Shown here piece after piece: positions 1 through 7,330 of a DNA stretch of 64,000 bases. The stretch's first letter is position 1. Each line of letters opens with the position of its first letter. Made by a program: the position numbers and the translations under genes. The notes beneath the pieces are model-generated. The model was not told the DNA's origin and did no database searches. It was given only the letters and a program-made list of their open reading frames with translations. The stretch spans positions 62,001 through 126,000 of the forward strand of contig NZ_PYFX01000009.1 of NCBI RefSeq assembly GCF_003020115.1, written 5' to 3'. This DNA is from Bradyrhizobium sp. MOS002. Lineage in GTDB: Bacteria; Pseudomonadota; Alphaproteobacteria; Rhizobiales; Xanthobacteraceae.

Positions 1-956
1 GATTTCGCGATCTCCGTAAGCTTCGCCTTCACGCGTTGCGCCACGCTGCGGCTGTTCTCGCCGATCAGGAGCATGGCGGTGCCGAGCACCGTCTCCGTGC
101 CGTTGGCCGAGGCTGCGCCGCTGCGCAGGTCCTGACCTTCCTGGACGTCGGCGACGTCGCGGATGCGCACCGGCACGCCGCCGCGCGAGCCGATCACGAC
201 GTCGCGGATCTCTCCGATATTGGCGACCTGGCCGGGCGCGCGTACCAGATATTGCTCACCGTTGCGCTCGATATAGCCGGCGCCGACATTGGCATTATTG
301 GCGGCCAGCGCCGTCATGATGTCGCGGAAGCCGAGCTTGTAGGCCATCAGCCGGCCGGGGATCGGTAGCACGTGGAATTGCCGTTCATAGCCGCCGATCG
401 AGTTGACCTCGACCACGCCGGGAATGGTGCGTAGCTGCGGCTTGATGATCCAGTCCTGGATGGTGCGCAGCTCCGTCGGTGTGAACTCGGTGCCTGCAGG
501 CGATTTCGCGCCGGGCTTGGCCTCGACGGAATAAACATAGATCTCGCCGAGCCCGGTCGAGATCGGGCCCATCGCGACCTCGGTGCCGACAGGCAACTGG
601 TCCTTCGCCTGCTGGATGCGCTCGTTGACGAGCTGCCGGGCGAAATAGATGTCGGTGCCGTCCTGGAACACGACGGTGACCTGGCTGAGACCGTAGCGCG
701 AGATCGAGCGGGTATAGTCGAGCTTCGGAAGACCGCCCATCGCCGTCTCGATCGGGAAGGTGATGCGCTGCTCGGATTCGAGCGGCGACAGGCCCGGCGC
801 GCGGGTGTTGATCTGGACCTGGACGTTGGTGACGTCAGGGACGGCGTCGATCGGCAGGCGGGTGAAGTTCCAGGCGCCGAAGCCGCCGGCTGCGAGCGCG
901 AACAGCAGGACCAGCCAGCGCTGCTGCAGCGAGACCGCGATGAGATGCTCAATCAT
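1..956 (-). CDS. czcA: Heavy-metal efflux RND transporter, CzcA/CusA family (partial, 3' end off window)
   Basis: The first 318 codons of an inner-membrane RND pump are present; the rest lies beyond the left edge. The translation begins MIEHLIAVSLQQRWLVLLFA, a first transmembrane helix, followed by PIDAVPDVTNVQVQ, which matches the PxDAxPDxTNxQVQ signature of the metal (HME) branch rather than of drug pumps. The CzcA-like wording points to Zn/Co/Cd export more than Cu/Ag, but the metal cannot be settled because the key transmembrane residues are missing. The ATG overlaps the end of czcB by 8 nt, so the two genes are translationally coupled. It is the last visible gene of a minus-strand operon. 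Family confidence is high; specificity is inferred. Confidence 0.93.
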   Translation of the reverse strand, partial: MIEHLIAVSLQQRWLVLLFALAAGGFGAWNFTRLPIDAVPDVTNVQVQINTRAPGLSPLESEQRITFPIETAMGGLPKLDYTRSISRYGLSQVTVVFQDGTDIYFARQLVNERIQQAKDQLPVGTEVAMGPISTGLGEIYVYSVEAKPGAKSPAGTEFTPTELRTIQDWIIKPQLRTIPGVVEVNSIGGYERQFHVLPIPGRLMAYKLGFRDIMTALAANNANVGAGYIERNGEQYLVRAPGQVANIGEIRDVVIGSRGGVPVRIRDVADVQEGQDLRSGAASANGTETVLGTAMLLIGENSRSVAQRVKAKLTEIAK

Positions 957-1926
957 GCTCGGCCTCGCCTTTGCCCATCTCCGCCTTCACGACGAAGCTG
1001 TTTTCCGCGACGTAATGCTCGCCGGCCGATAGACCGGCCCTGATCTCGACATGGCGCGGGTCGGAGTCGCCGAGCTCCACCGGGCGTGCCTCGATCTTGT
1101 CGCCGTCCTCGCGGACGAACACGATGGTTCTGTTCTCCAGAGTCTGGATCGCGCTTCGGCGCACGGCGACCGCGACGTTGCGTGCGGCGAGGATCAACCG
1201 TGCCGTGACGAACAGGCCGGGACGCAAGCGTCCGTCCGGATTTGGCAGCACCACGCGCGCCAGCGCGGTCTGGGTCTCGCTGCTGCCGATCGGGGCCATG
1301 TAGGAGATGGTGCCCTTGATCTCGCCGCGGCCGTCGTCGGGATCGATCAGCACCTCGTCGTTGAGGCGAACGCGCCGCAGATCCTGCCGATAGATCGACA
1401 GCTCGACCCAGATGGTGGAGAGGTCGGCGACGACGAAGGCCGGCTTCTGCTCGGAGGCGTATTCGCCGAGCGAGATCTGCCGCTCGATGATGGTGCCGGC
1501 AATCGGCGCCTTGAGCTCGTAGACGGTGAGGCTCTGGTTGCTCTCGATCGCGGCGAGCAGATCGTCCTTGCCGACCTTGTCGCCGATGCGCTTCTGGATC
1601 GATTTGGCGACGCCGGGAAAGCGCGGCGTCACCTGCACCACGGCTTCCTGGTTGGCGCGCAGGATGCCGTTGAAGGCGAGCGTGTCGGTCAGCGTGACGC
1701 TCGCGGCTTCCGCCAGCGTCACGCCTGCGGCTGCAAGCTTGACGTCGGAGATGCGGATCCGGTCCGCGCCATGCTCGTCCTGCTCGACATGATCATTGGG
1801 CTTCTCCGGCTTCTTCTCTGCGGCGTGTTCGGCATGCTCGACCTTGGCCGGGCCGAGCAGGGAATAGCCGTAAGCGCCGAGTACGGCGGCAACGAATGCG
1901 ACGAGGATGGTGGAGGATGTCTTCAT
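949..1926 (-). CDS. czcB: RND efflux periplasmic adaptor (HlyD/CzcB family)
   Basis: A 325-residue membrane-fusion protein that would link the inner-membrane CzcA pump to the outer-membrane CzcC channel. Residues 1-24 form an N-terminal signal or anchor helix. A His/Glu-rich stretch follows (about residues 30-55, with repeated HxxH spacing), a likely metal-sensing or metal-binding loop. The barrel-sandwich part (APIAGTIIERQISLGEYAS) and the beta-barrel part (RPGLFVTARL) are clear. Its ATG overlaps the czcC stop (ATGA) and its end overlaps the czcA start, so all three are one operon. The length is shorter than some CzcB proteins, which carry extra domains. Confidence 0.92.
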   Translation of the reverse strand: MKTSSTILVAFVAAVLGAYGYSLLGPAKVEHAEHAAEKKPEKPNDHVEQDEHGADRIRISDVKLAAAGVTLAEAASVTLTDTLAFNGILRANQEAVVQVTPRFPGVAKSIQKRIGDKVGKDDLLAAIESNQSLTVYELKAPIAGTIIERQISLGEYASEQKPAFVVADLSTIWVELSIYRQDLRRVRLNDEVLIDPDDGRGEIKGTISYMAPIGSSETQTALARVVLPNPDGRLRPGLFVTARLILAARNVAVAVRRSAIQTLENRTIVFVREDGDKIEARPVELGDSDPRHVEIRAGLSAGEHYVAENSFVVKAEMGKGEAEHD

Positions 1927-3197
1927 CGTGCGCTCTCCCGCGCCAGCGTGAAGGGATTGCCGACGAGGCCTTCGATTGTCGCCACCCCCGCGTGGAAATT
2001 CTGCAGCGCCTCCTGCTCGCGCAGCCGCGCCTGGGTAACGCTCGCCTGGGCGTCGAGCACTTCGAGCAGGCTGAAGCGGCCCTGGCCGTAGCCCTGAGCG
2101 ATGGCGTCCGAGGCTTCGGTGGCCTTGGGAATGGCGCTCTCGCGTAGCACCGCGAGCTCGCGCAGCGAGCCCTGGAGCGAGTCGTAGGCGCGGCCGGCGA
2201 CCACGATCAGCGTGTTGCGGTTGGCCTCGCGTTCGGCCTTGGTCTTGGCGAGGCTTTCCTGCGCCGAGAGGATATTGCCCTGGTTCTGGTCGAACACGGG
2301 AATCGGCACCGAGACGGTGAGGCGCGCCGCGTCGTCATTGGTCTCGTTGAAATGACGCCAGCCGGCCGCGATCCGCACATCGGGATATGGCCTGAGCCGC
2401 GCCAGCAACAGCTCGGCATTGCGCTGGGCATAGATCGCGGTCCAGCGCACCAGCTGCGGATTGGCATCGATCGCGGCGACGACGGACTGGAATGTCGGCG
2501 GCCGTCCCATGGTGTCGAGCCGTCCGGAGACCTCGCCGAATTTCGGTGCCGCGTCGCCCATCAAGACCGCAAGCTCGCGCCGGGCGCTGGCCAGCGTCGC
2601 CTTGAAACGCTCGCGGTCGGCCTTCACGAGCGCGGATGCCACTTCCGCACGGCCGGTTTCGGCCGGCGAGGAGGCGCCGGCCTCGACGCGACGGCGAAGA
2701 AGCGGCGTCAGCCGGTCGATAGCGGTGATCTGCTCGTCGAGGATCTGGATGCGCCGCTGTGCGCCGAGCACGCTGAGGAAGGCGATCGCGGTCTCCGACA
2801 GCACCTCCAGCCTGACGGCCTTGCGCTGGATCGCGGCGACCTCGATGCCGGCGACACCCGCGGCAATCCGCGCGTCGCGCTTGCCGAACAACTCGAAGGC
2901 CTGGCTGATCTGGAGCGTGGTCTCGGCCGATCGCGTGCCGCGATAGATGCCCGACCCGAACGAATTGTCCTGTTCGTAGGTCAGTTCCGGATTGAGAAGC
3001 GCGCCCGCCTGGATGCGCTGGCCCGTGGCGATGCCGACATCGCGCTCCGCCGCGGTGAGCCGCGGGCTCGTGGCCAGCGCGCGCGCAAGCGCGCTCCGCA
3101 TCGTCAGAGTCTGGGCGTGAGACGGCGCAAGCGCCAATCCGGCAATCAGACACGCTGCCGCGCACGCCACGCGCGCGGCCATTCCCTTGCAAAACAT
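1923..3197 (-). CDS. czcC: TolC-family outer-membrane efflux protein (CzcC-like)
   Basis: Outer-membrane channel of the metal efflux system, 424 residues from the chosen ATG at 3197. A signal peptide is visible (MFCKGMAARVACAAACLIAG, ending near APSHAQ). The mature part shows the two alpha-helical coiled-coil repeats of the OEP family, such as NPELTYEQDNSF and SVPIPVFDQNQGNI. The open frame extends 70 codons further upstream, but that part has no signal peptide and overlaps the preceding gene, so it was rejected. A second in-frame ATG at 3182 has GGGA directly against it, too close for a normal ribosome site. The stop overlaps the czcB start. Confidence 0.9.
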   Translation of the reverse strand: MFCKGMAARVACAAACLIAGLALAPSHAQTLTMRSALARALATSPRLTAAERDVGIATGQRIQAGALLNPELTYEQDNSFGSGIYRGTRSAETTLQISQAFELFGKRDARIAAGVAGIEVAAIQRKAVRLEVLSETAIAFLSVLGAQRRIQILDEQITAIDRLTPLLRRRVEAGASSPAETGRAEVASALVKADRERFKATLASARRELAVLMGDAAPKFGEVSGRLDTMGRPPTFQSVVAAIDANPQLVRWTAIYAQRNAELLLARLRPYPDVRIAAGWRHFNETNDDAARLTVSVPIPVFDQNQGNILSAQESLAKTKAEREANRNTLIVVAGRAYDSLQGSLRELAVLRESAIPKATEASDAIAQGYGQGRFSLLEVLDAQASVTQARLREQEALQNFHAGVATIEGLVGNPFTLARESAR

Positions 3198-3256
3198 GAA
3201 ACCGACCTGTGAAGGATGAACCTCATGGGCGCGGGGCGCGCGCCCGACCAATCCGT

Positions 3257-3619
3257 TCAGGCCATCTGTTTGGGAGGCGGGGAGTCGGTATCGGGGACAA
3301 TGCCGGCGAGCCGGAGTGCGCGTTGCGGGCGCGATGCGGACACGAGCCCGATCGATGCGGCCGGTGGCGCCGGCTGCGCCACCGTCACCGAGAAGCAGCC
3401 ATGGCAATGATGTCCGCCGATGGCTTTGTGGTCGTTGTGATCTCCCGAGCCGTCAAGGACCGCGCTGATCTCCGAGCCACCACCGGGCGTGGTCACGTCG
3501 ATGTCGTGCAGGCCATGCAGCGCTCCCGCGAACAGGTAGACAATCGCGATCAGCACAGATAACAGCCCGCGCCAGTTGCGCGGCCGGCATGATCCTGAGG
3601 GCTGGCGGTTCGCGAGCAC
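3257..3619 (-). CDS. Small membrane/exported His-Cys protein at head of czc operon
   Basis: A 120-residue protein starting at a GTG (3619) that has GGAG seven bases upstream; the frame also runs open to 3706, without a comparable ribosome site. One hydrophobic helix (LLSVLIAIVYLFAGALHGLH) near residues 18-38 suggests a signal or anchor. The C-terminal half has GGHHCHGCF, which looks like a soft-metal ligand cluster, and ends in a Pro-rich tail. It lies 59 nt upstream of czcC on the same strand, the position where CzcI-type periplasmic proteins occur. No firm family was recognised; a role in metal sensing or buffering is inferred from the motif and neighbours. Confidence 0.72.
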   Translation of the reverse strand: MLANRQPSGSCRPRNWRGLLSVLIAIVYLFAGALHGLHDIDVTTPGGGSEISAVLDGSGDHNDHKAIGGHHCHGCFSVTVAQPAPPAASIGLVSASRPQRALRLAGIVPDTDSPPPKQMA

Positions 3620-3739
3620 GACGTCACTCCGGTTGCGGTCTGCGTCCGGCCTAGCATGGGGGCGAGAACGGTGTCGACCCGCAACATTGTTACGTCCCTG
3701 GAACAATTGCCGCAGCGGTAGCGGCGACGCCAGCTCTTC

Positions 3740-3973
3740 TCATTGGCGTGTGATCAAGCTCAGCTGAGCCTCGGCTGCCGCTCCGCGTGCCACCTCCTGC
3801 ATATCGCCGGTGTCGCCGGCTTCGACCGTGACGACGGCGCGACAGCCGGCTTCCATGGCCCGTTCCAGCCATTTGATGGCTTCATCGATCCACTGGTCGT
3901 GGTGCTCGGGATCGGCGATCGCCTTTTCTCGGAATGCATCTGCCTGATGAAGGCACGCAGTTCTGCGATCCAC
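3740..3973 (-). CDS. Small hypothetical protein (77 aa)
   Basis: Starts at GTG 3973, which is preceded by GGGAGAG at good spacing. The product is soluble and mostly helical (DQWIDEAIKWLERAMEAGCR), with no signal peptide and no recognised domain. Third-position GC bias fits a real gene and is better than in the overlapping minus-strand frame that continues to 4242. It lies upstream of, and on the same strand as, the czc group, with about 120 bases between it and the GTG of the next gene. Function unknown. Confidence 0.55.
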   Translation of the reverse strand: MDRRTACLHQADAFREKAIADPEHHDQWIDEAIKWLERAMEAGCRAVVTVEAGDTGDMQEVARGAAAEAQLSLITRQ

Positions 3974-4067
3974 ACGACTCTCCCGATCCGGAGGTTCGCT
4001 CCGATCGCATCCTTGATGATCGGAGAGCCGGCGTCGTTAACATAGGACAGGAACCGCCGCCCAAAAA

Positions 4068-4105
4068 GAAAGCCCCAGCTCCGGGACCGACCGGCTGGGG
4101 CTTTC
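4068..4105 (-). terminator. Rho-independent terminator-like hairpin (minus-strand T tract)
   Basis: A perfect 12-bp stem (4068-4079 with 4094-4105) around a 14-base loop. Read on the minus strand it is followed by CTTTCTTTTTGG, a good U tract; the plus-strand side has only three T's. No convincing minus-strand gene lies immediately upstream (4106-4240), so the transcript it ends is not identified. Confidence 0.6.
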
Positions 4106-4240
4106 ATGCTCACAAACTTCATCCTTGGGACTTGGACCAACAATCCGCATCGCGCCGGTTCGTTCCCAAGGCTCCGTCCATTTTGGAACGTTCCTTGTTC
4201 GTTGCGATTGGGGACGAGGAGAAATTGAGGAGGACGGACC

Positions 4241-4315
4241 ATGGACGGATTGATTTATCTCATCGGCTTGATCGTCGTGATCATGGCGATTCTGTCGTTC
4301 TTCGGCCTGCGCTGA
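4241..4315 (+). CDS. 24-residue membrane peptide
   Basis: A very short reading frame whose product is almost entirely one transmembrane helix (MDGLIYLIGLIVVIMAILSF, then FGLR). An excellent ribosome site, AGGAGG, lies about 7 bases before the ATG. It ends 10 nt before the next gene on the same strand and is probably co-transcribed with it. Single-helix proteins of this kind are often missed by annotation. Function unknown; a regulatory or structural partner for the membrane protein downstream is an inference from position. Confidence 0.7.
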   Translation: MDGLIYLIGLIVVIMAILSFFGLR

Positions 4316-4325
4316 GAGGGCCGTC

Positions 4326-5216
4326 ATGACGGTTGAAACTCTGATGCGGGAAGAAATCATCGAGGGCGGTTTTGAGGGTGGCGAGGGCAGAACCATCCAG
4401 TGGAGTTCTGTGTTCGCAGGAGCCCTCGCCGCCGGCGCAATGTCGTTCATCCTGGTCGGCTTTGGCGTCGCGGTCGGGCTGGGCGTCAGTTCAGCCTCGC
4501 CGACATGGCGCGATGCGTCGGTAGCGCTTGCGCTGCTGTCCGGCCTCTATCTGATCATCCAGGCCATTATCAGCTTCGGCTTTGGCGGCTATATCGCCGG
4601 TCGTACTGCGCGACCGGCGCCGGCGATGGCGGCGAGCGAAGACGATGGCGAACGACGGGATGGAGTGCATGGGCTGATGTCCTGGGCGCTTGCCGTGCTG
4701 CTTGGTGCAGCTCTGCTCGCGATGCTCGGCGCAGCTGCGATTGACCGTTCGCCGATGCGCAGCTCGGCCAGCAATACATCCGCCGCCGAGCCTCTGCTGA
4801 GTTATGAGCTGGACAAGCTGTTTCGCGTCGCGCGGCGGGCCCCCAACATGGACCTCAGGGAAGCCCGTGCCGAAGCGGGACGGATCCTGATGACGTCGTC
4901 GAGCCACAGTGGCGTCAGCAGCGATGACCGGGCCTACCTCGTGCAGCAGGTGGCCGCGCTGACAGGACTCGCTGCCCCCGACTCGGAACGACGGGTCGAC
5001 GCGCTGATCGCAGATGCAAAGACGGCCATCAATCGGGCGCGGCGCAACTCCATCATCGTCGCCTTTTCCGTTGCGGCAGCAGCCCTGATCGGCGCTGCGG
5101 TGGCCTGGGCTGCGGCGGTTGCCGGCGGCCGCCATCGCGACGGCGAGCCGTTGCCGAACTGGATGGCAAGCTCGAACCGCTTCCATCGCTCTCCGCGAGC
5201 GATGCCGGTGCCGTAA
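4326..5216 (+). CDS. Conserved membrane protein, four predicted helices
   Basis: A 296-residue integral membrane protein. Hydrophobic segments sit near residues 30-53, 65-90, 116-136 and 240-265. The loop between the third and fourth is polar and helical (about residues 145-235) and the C-terminus is basic. The N-terminus up to QWSSVFAGALAAGAM resembles proteins sometimes labelled PhnA-like in rhizobia, but no phosphonate function follows from that. It is preceded by the 24-residue membrane peptide and followed by a clear terminator, so the two form a short unit. Molecular role unknown. Confidence 0.75.
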   Translation: MTVETLMREEIIEGGFEGGEGRTIQWSSVFAGALAAGAMSFILVGFGVAVGLGVSSASPTWRDASVALALLSGLYLIIQAIISFGFGGYIAGRTARPAPAMAASEDDGERRDGVHGLMSWALAVLLGAALLAMLGAAAIDRSPMRSSASNTSAAEPLLSYELDKLFRVARRAPNMDLREARAEAGRILMTSSSHSGVSSDDRAYLVQQVAALTGLAAPDSERRVDALIADAKTAINRARRNSIIVAFSVAAAALIGAAVAWAAAVAGGRHRDGEPLPNWMASSNRFHRSPRAMPVP

Positions 5217-5226
5217 CATGCAGGCG

Positions 5227-5250
5227 ATGGCCGGGAGCGATCCCGGCCAT
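5227..5250 (+). terminator. Intrinsic terminator after the membrane-protein gene
   Basis: A perfect 10-bp stem (ATGGCCGGGA with TCCCGGCCAT) closed by a GCGA tetraloop, 10 nt past the stop codon and followed by ATTGCTCTTT. Confidence 0.75.
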
Positions 5251-5319
5251 ATTGCTCTTTGACGAGAGCGCTAATACTTCTCCTGCCAGATCACTCAGGT
5301 GGGACTTCGGATCACGAGG

Positions 5320-5931
5320 TCACGCGGGCTCTCGGCCAGTTGCGGTAGCGCGCACGAAAGTCGTGCAGAGAAGGTCGACCTCGCCGGCAGGGATCAGCGC
5401 GCGGTGAAGGCGGCACCGAAGCTCCATGTTTGTCCGCGCTCGGCCGTGGGACGGCCGCTTTATGCCGGTTTCGGCGAGAAACATGCAGTCGCGGCAGGCG
5501 CCCACAGCCGGCTGACGATCCGCCGTATCGATGCGATTGAGGATTTTGCCAAGCGAGTCCCTTAGCCTGAGACATTCCTCGGGAATCAGCGAAGTGATTG
5601 CGTCCAACAGACCGTTGAGCGGATCGTGCAGCGCCAGAAGCTTCTCACCCTGAGAGGTCACGACAAGTGTCGTCGAGCGCCCGTCTCGTTTTGAAGGTCT
5701 TCGCGCCAGGTAAGACTTTGCCTCAAGGATCTTCACGATCTGCGAAGCGGTTGCCCTGGTCGTGCCAGTGAGGGCGGCAACCGCCGAGGGGGTTCGTGAA
5801 AATCTGTTGGCGCGCGACAGAAAACGCAGCACCATCCATTCCCGATTGTGCAAGCCCAGTCGATCGTTTCCGAAATGGCAGATTTTCACCGCTTGAACCA
5901 GCAGCTCAACCGTTTCCCGCTCCAGCGCCAT
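5320..5931 (-). CDS. MarR-family transcriptional regulator with Cys-rich C-terminal tail
   Basis: A 203-residue winged-helix regulator. The DNA-binding core is at about residues 28-100: REWMVLRFL, then TPSAVAALTGTTRATASQIV as the helix-turn-helix, then the wing RPSKRDGRSTTLVVT. MarR proteins are usually about 140-160 residues; this one has about 50 extra C-terminal residues holding Cys146 and Cys149 (CRDC), Cys173 and Cys189, with His at 162 and 176. Such a set could bind a metal or an Fe-S cluster, or act as a redox switch; this is inference. It is divergent from the AraC-type gene, with a FixK-type box between them. Confidence 0.85.
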   Translation of the reverse strand: MALERETVELLVQAVKICHFGNDRLGLHNREWMVLRFLSRANRFSRTPSAVAALTGTTRATASQIVKILEAKSYLARRPSKRDGRSTTLVVTSQGEKLLALHDPLNGLLDAITSLIPEECLRLRDSLGKILNRIDTADRQPAVGACRDCMFLAETGIKRPSHGRARTNMELRCRLHRALIPAGEVDLLCTTFVRATATGREPA

Positions 5932-6012
5932 AGTCTATCTGGCCCGGAGCTTCGGTTCTTCTGGATGTCGAAGTGGTCTTTGCACTGCGTTCTCGCCCGT
6001 GGGTCAGTTCCA

Positions 6013-6026
6013 TTGATCCAAATCAA
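6013..6026. promoter_or_regulatory. FixK/FNR-type box
   Basis: TTGATCCAAATCAA, a perfect TTGAT-N4-ATCAA palindrome, the consensus bound by FixK/FNR-type CRP-family regulators. Its centre is about 88 bases upstream of the MarR start (minus) and about 148 bases upstream of the AraC start (plus). For a class II promoter (box centred at -41.5) the minus-strand transcript would begin near 5978, leaving a leader of about 47 nt, which favours the MarR gene as target. Confidence 0.75.
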
Positions 6027-6167
6027 CGAAGGTTGTCGTCGTCGCGACTCCTGTGGAAACAGCGCGCGGGGCGATGGACCTCTCGTACGGGAGGATGGGA
6101 GGTTGGTCTTGCGATCAAGTGCCGAGAAATTGGCTTTTTGAGCCAACGTGACGAGGCACGCCCTGCC

Positions 6168-7211
6168 ATGCGCTACGTCCAATCCGATCGGCTCAGTGCT
6201 GTACCCAACGCGACAGGCGGGATTGCGCGGCTTGCGTGCGAGCGGATTCGCAAAGCCGGAAAGGACTTGGCGCGATTCGTGTCGAGGGCCGGATTGACGC
6301 TCGAGGCGATCGACGATCCAAGTCATCGTCTCGGGGTGGAGACCCAGATCAAGTTGCTCGAAGCCGCCGCACGGGAGTTGCGGGACGATCATCTGGGGTT
6401 TCATTTGGCGCGCGATTTCGATCTCCGCCAGATCGGGCTGCTGTACTACGTCATGACGTCATCGGAGAGTCTTGCCGAAGCGCTTCGGCACGCCGAGCGT
6501 TACAGCTCGCTCAATAATGAGGGCGTTCGCATCCGGGTCGGTTTCGGCCGTGCCGCCGTTGTCACGCTCGAATACGTCAACGTGGAGCGTGGCTCGGACC
6601 GCCATCAGATCGAGTTCTGGTTCGCAGCCTTGATCCGCGTCTGTCGGCACTTGACCAGTCGCCAATTGACGCCGCGCCAAATCAGAACGAGGCACCATCG
6701 CACGACGGTGCCTCTCGACGTTCGTGCTTTTCTGGGCTGTGCCATCGACTTCGATGCCGACGCCGATGAGATCGTGTTTGCCCCCTCGGACGCGTGCTTG
6801 CCCTCCGTCGGTGCTGACGCTTATCTCAACCGGCTGCTGCTCAACTACGCGAATGAGGCGCTTGGCAAGGGAAAGCTGTCCCGATCAAGCCTTCGATTCC
6901 GCGTGGAGCAATTGATCGTCCAACTGCTGCCCCACGGCACGGCGAACGTAGGGGAAGTTGCCGGTCGCCTCGGCATGAGCCGCCGCACGCTGGCGCGGGG
7001 GCTGGCGGCGGAAGAAGAAACATTCTCCGAGCTTCTCGACCGGCTGCGAACAGCTTTGGCCAAGCGATACCTGCGGGAGCGGGAACTGCCGATCTCCCAG
7101 ATAGCGTGGCTGCTCGGTTACCGCGAGGCCAGTTCCTTTACCAACGCCTTTGCCCGGTGGACCGGATCGACGCCAAGGCGGTTTCGGGCGGACCACGCAA
7201 TGGAGCACTAG
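6168..7211 (+). CDS. AraC-family transcriptional regulator (OruR-like)
   Basis: A 347-residue activator. The N-terminal part (to about residue 200) matches the arabinose-binding-like domain of OruR/ArgR-type AraC proteins (HLGFHLARDFDLRQIGLLYY). The C-terminal part carries two helix-turn-helix motifs, NVGEVAGRLGMSRRTLARGL and ISQIAWLLGYREASSFTNAF, ending in the conserved RWTGSTPRRFR. The ATG at 6168 has GAGG 11 bases upstream; the open frame continues upstream to 5973 but crosses the FixK box and is not protein-like. The inducer is unknown; no catabolic operon is directly adjacent. Confidence 0.88.
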   Translation: MRYVQSDRLSAVPNATGGIARLACERIRKAGKDLARFVSRAGLTLEAIDDPSHRLGVETQIKLLEAAARELRDDHLGFHLARDFDLRQIGLLYYVMTSSESLAEALRHAERYSSLNNEGVRIRVGFGRAAVVTLEYVNVERGSDRHQIEFWFAALIRVCRHLTSRQLTPRQIRTRHHRTTVPLDVRAFLGCAIDFDADADEIVFAPSDACLPSVGADAYLNRLLLNYANEALGKGKLSRSSLRFRVEQLIVQLLPHGTANVGEVAGRLGMSRRTLARGLAAEEETFSELLDRLRTALAKRYLRERELPISQIAWLLGYREASSFTNAFARWTGSTPRRFRADHAMEH

Positions 7212-7330
7212 CGGCAACCTTAAGCACATGCGCCCAGCGCCCGGTCTGAGTGACTGGGGCCCGTGCTAACTATCTGGCGAACGCGCTTTTCGATTGTGTA
7301 CCGCCTGCGATGACGGCATCGCGTCGGCGC

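Noticed and set aside
4184..4210. EcfG (GGAAC-N16/17-CGTT) stress promoter near the GGAACGTTCC palindrome
   Set aside because: The CGTT half falls at the wrong distance on both strands.
5973..6167. Longer N-terminus for the AraC regulator
   Set aside because: It would run through the FixK box and has random composition; the family start is at 6168.
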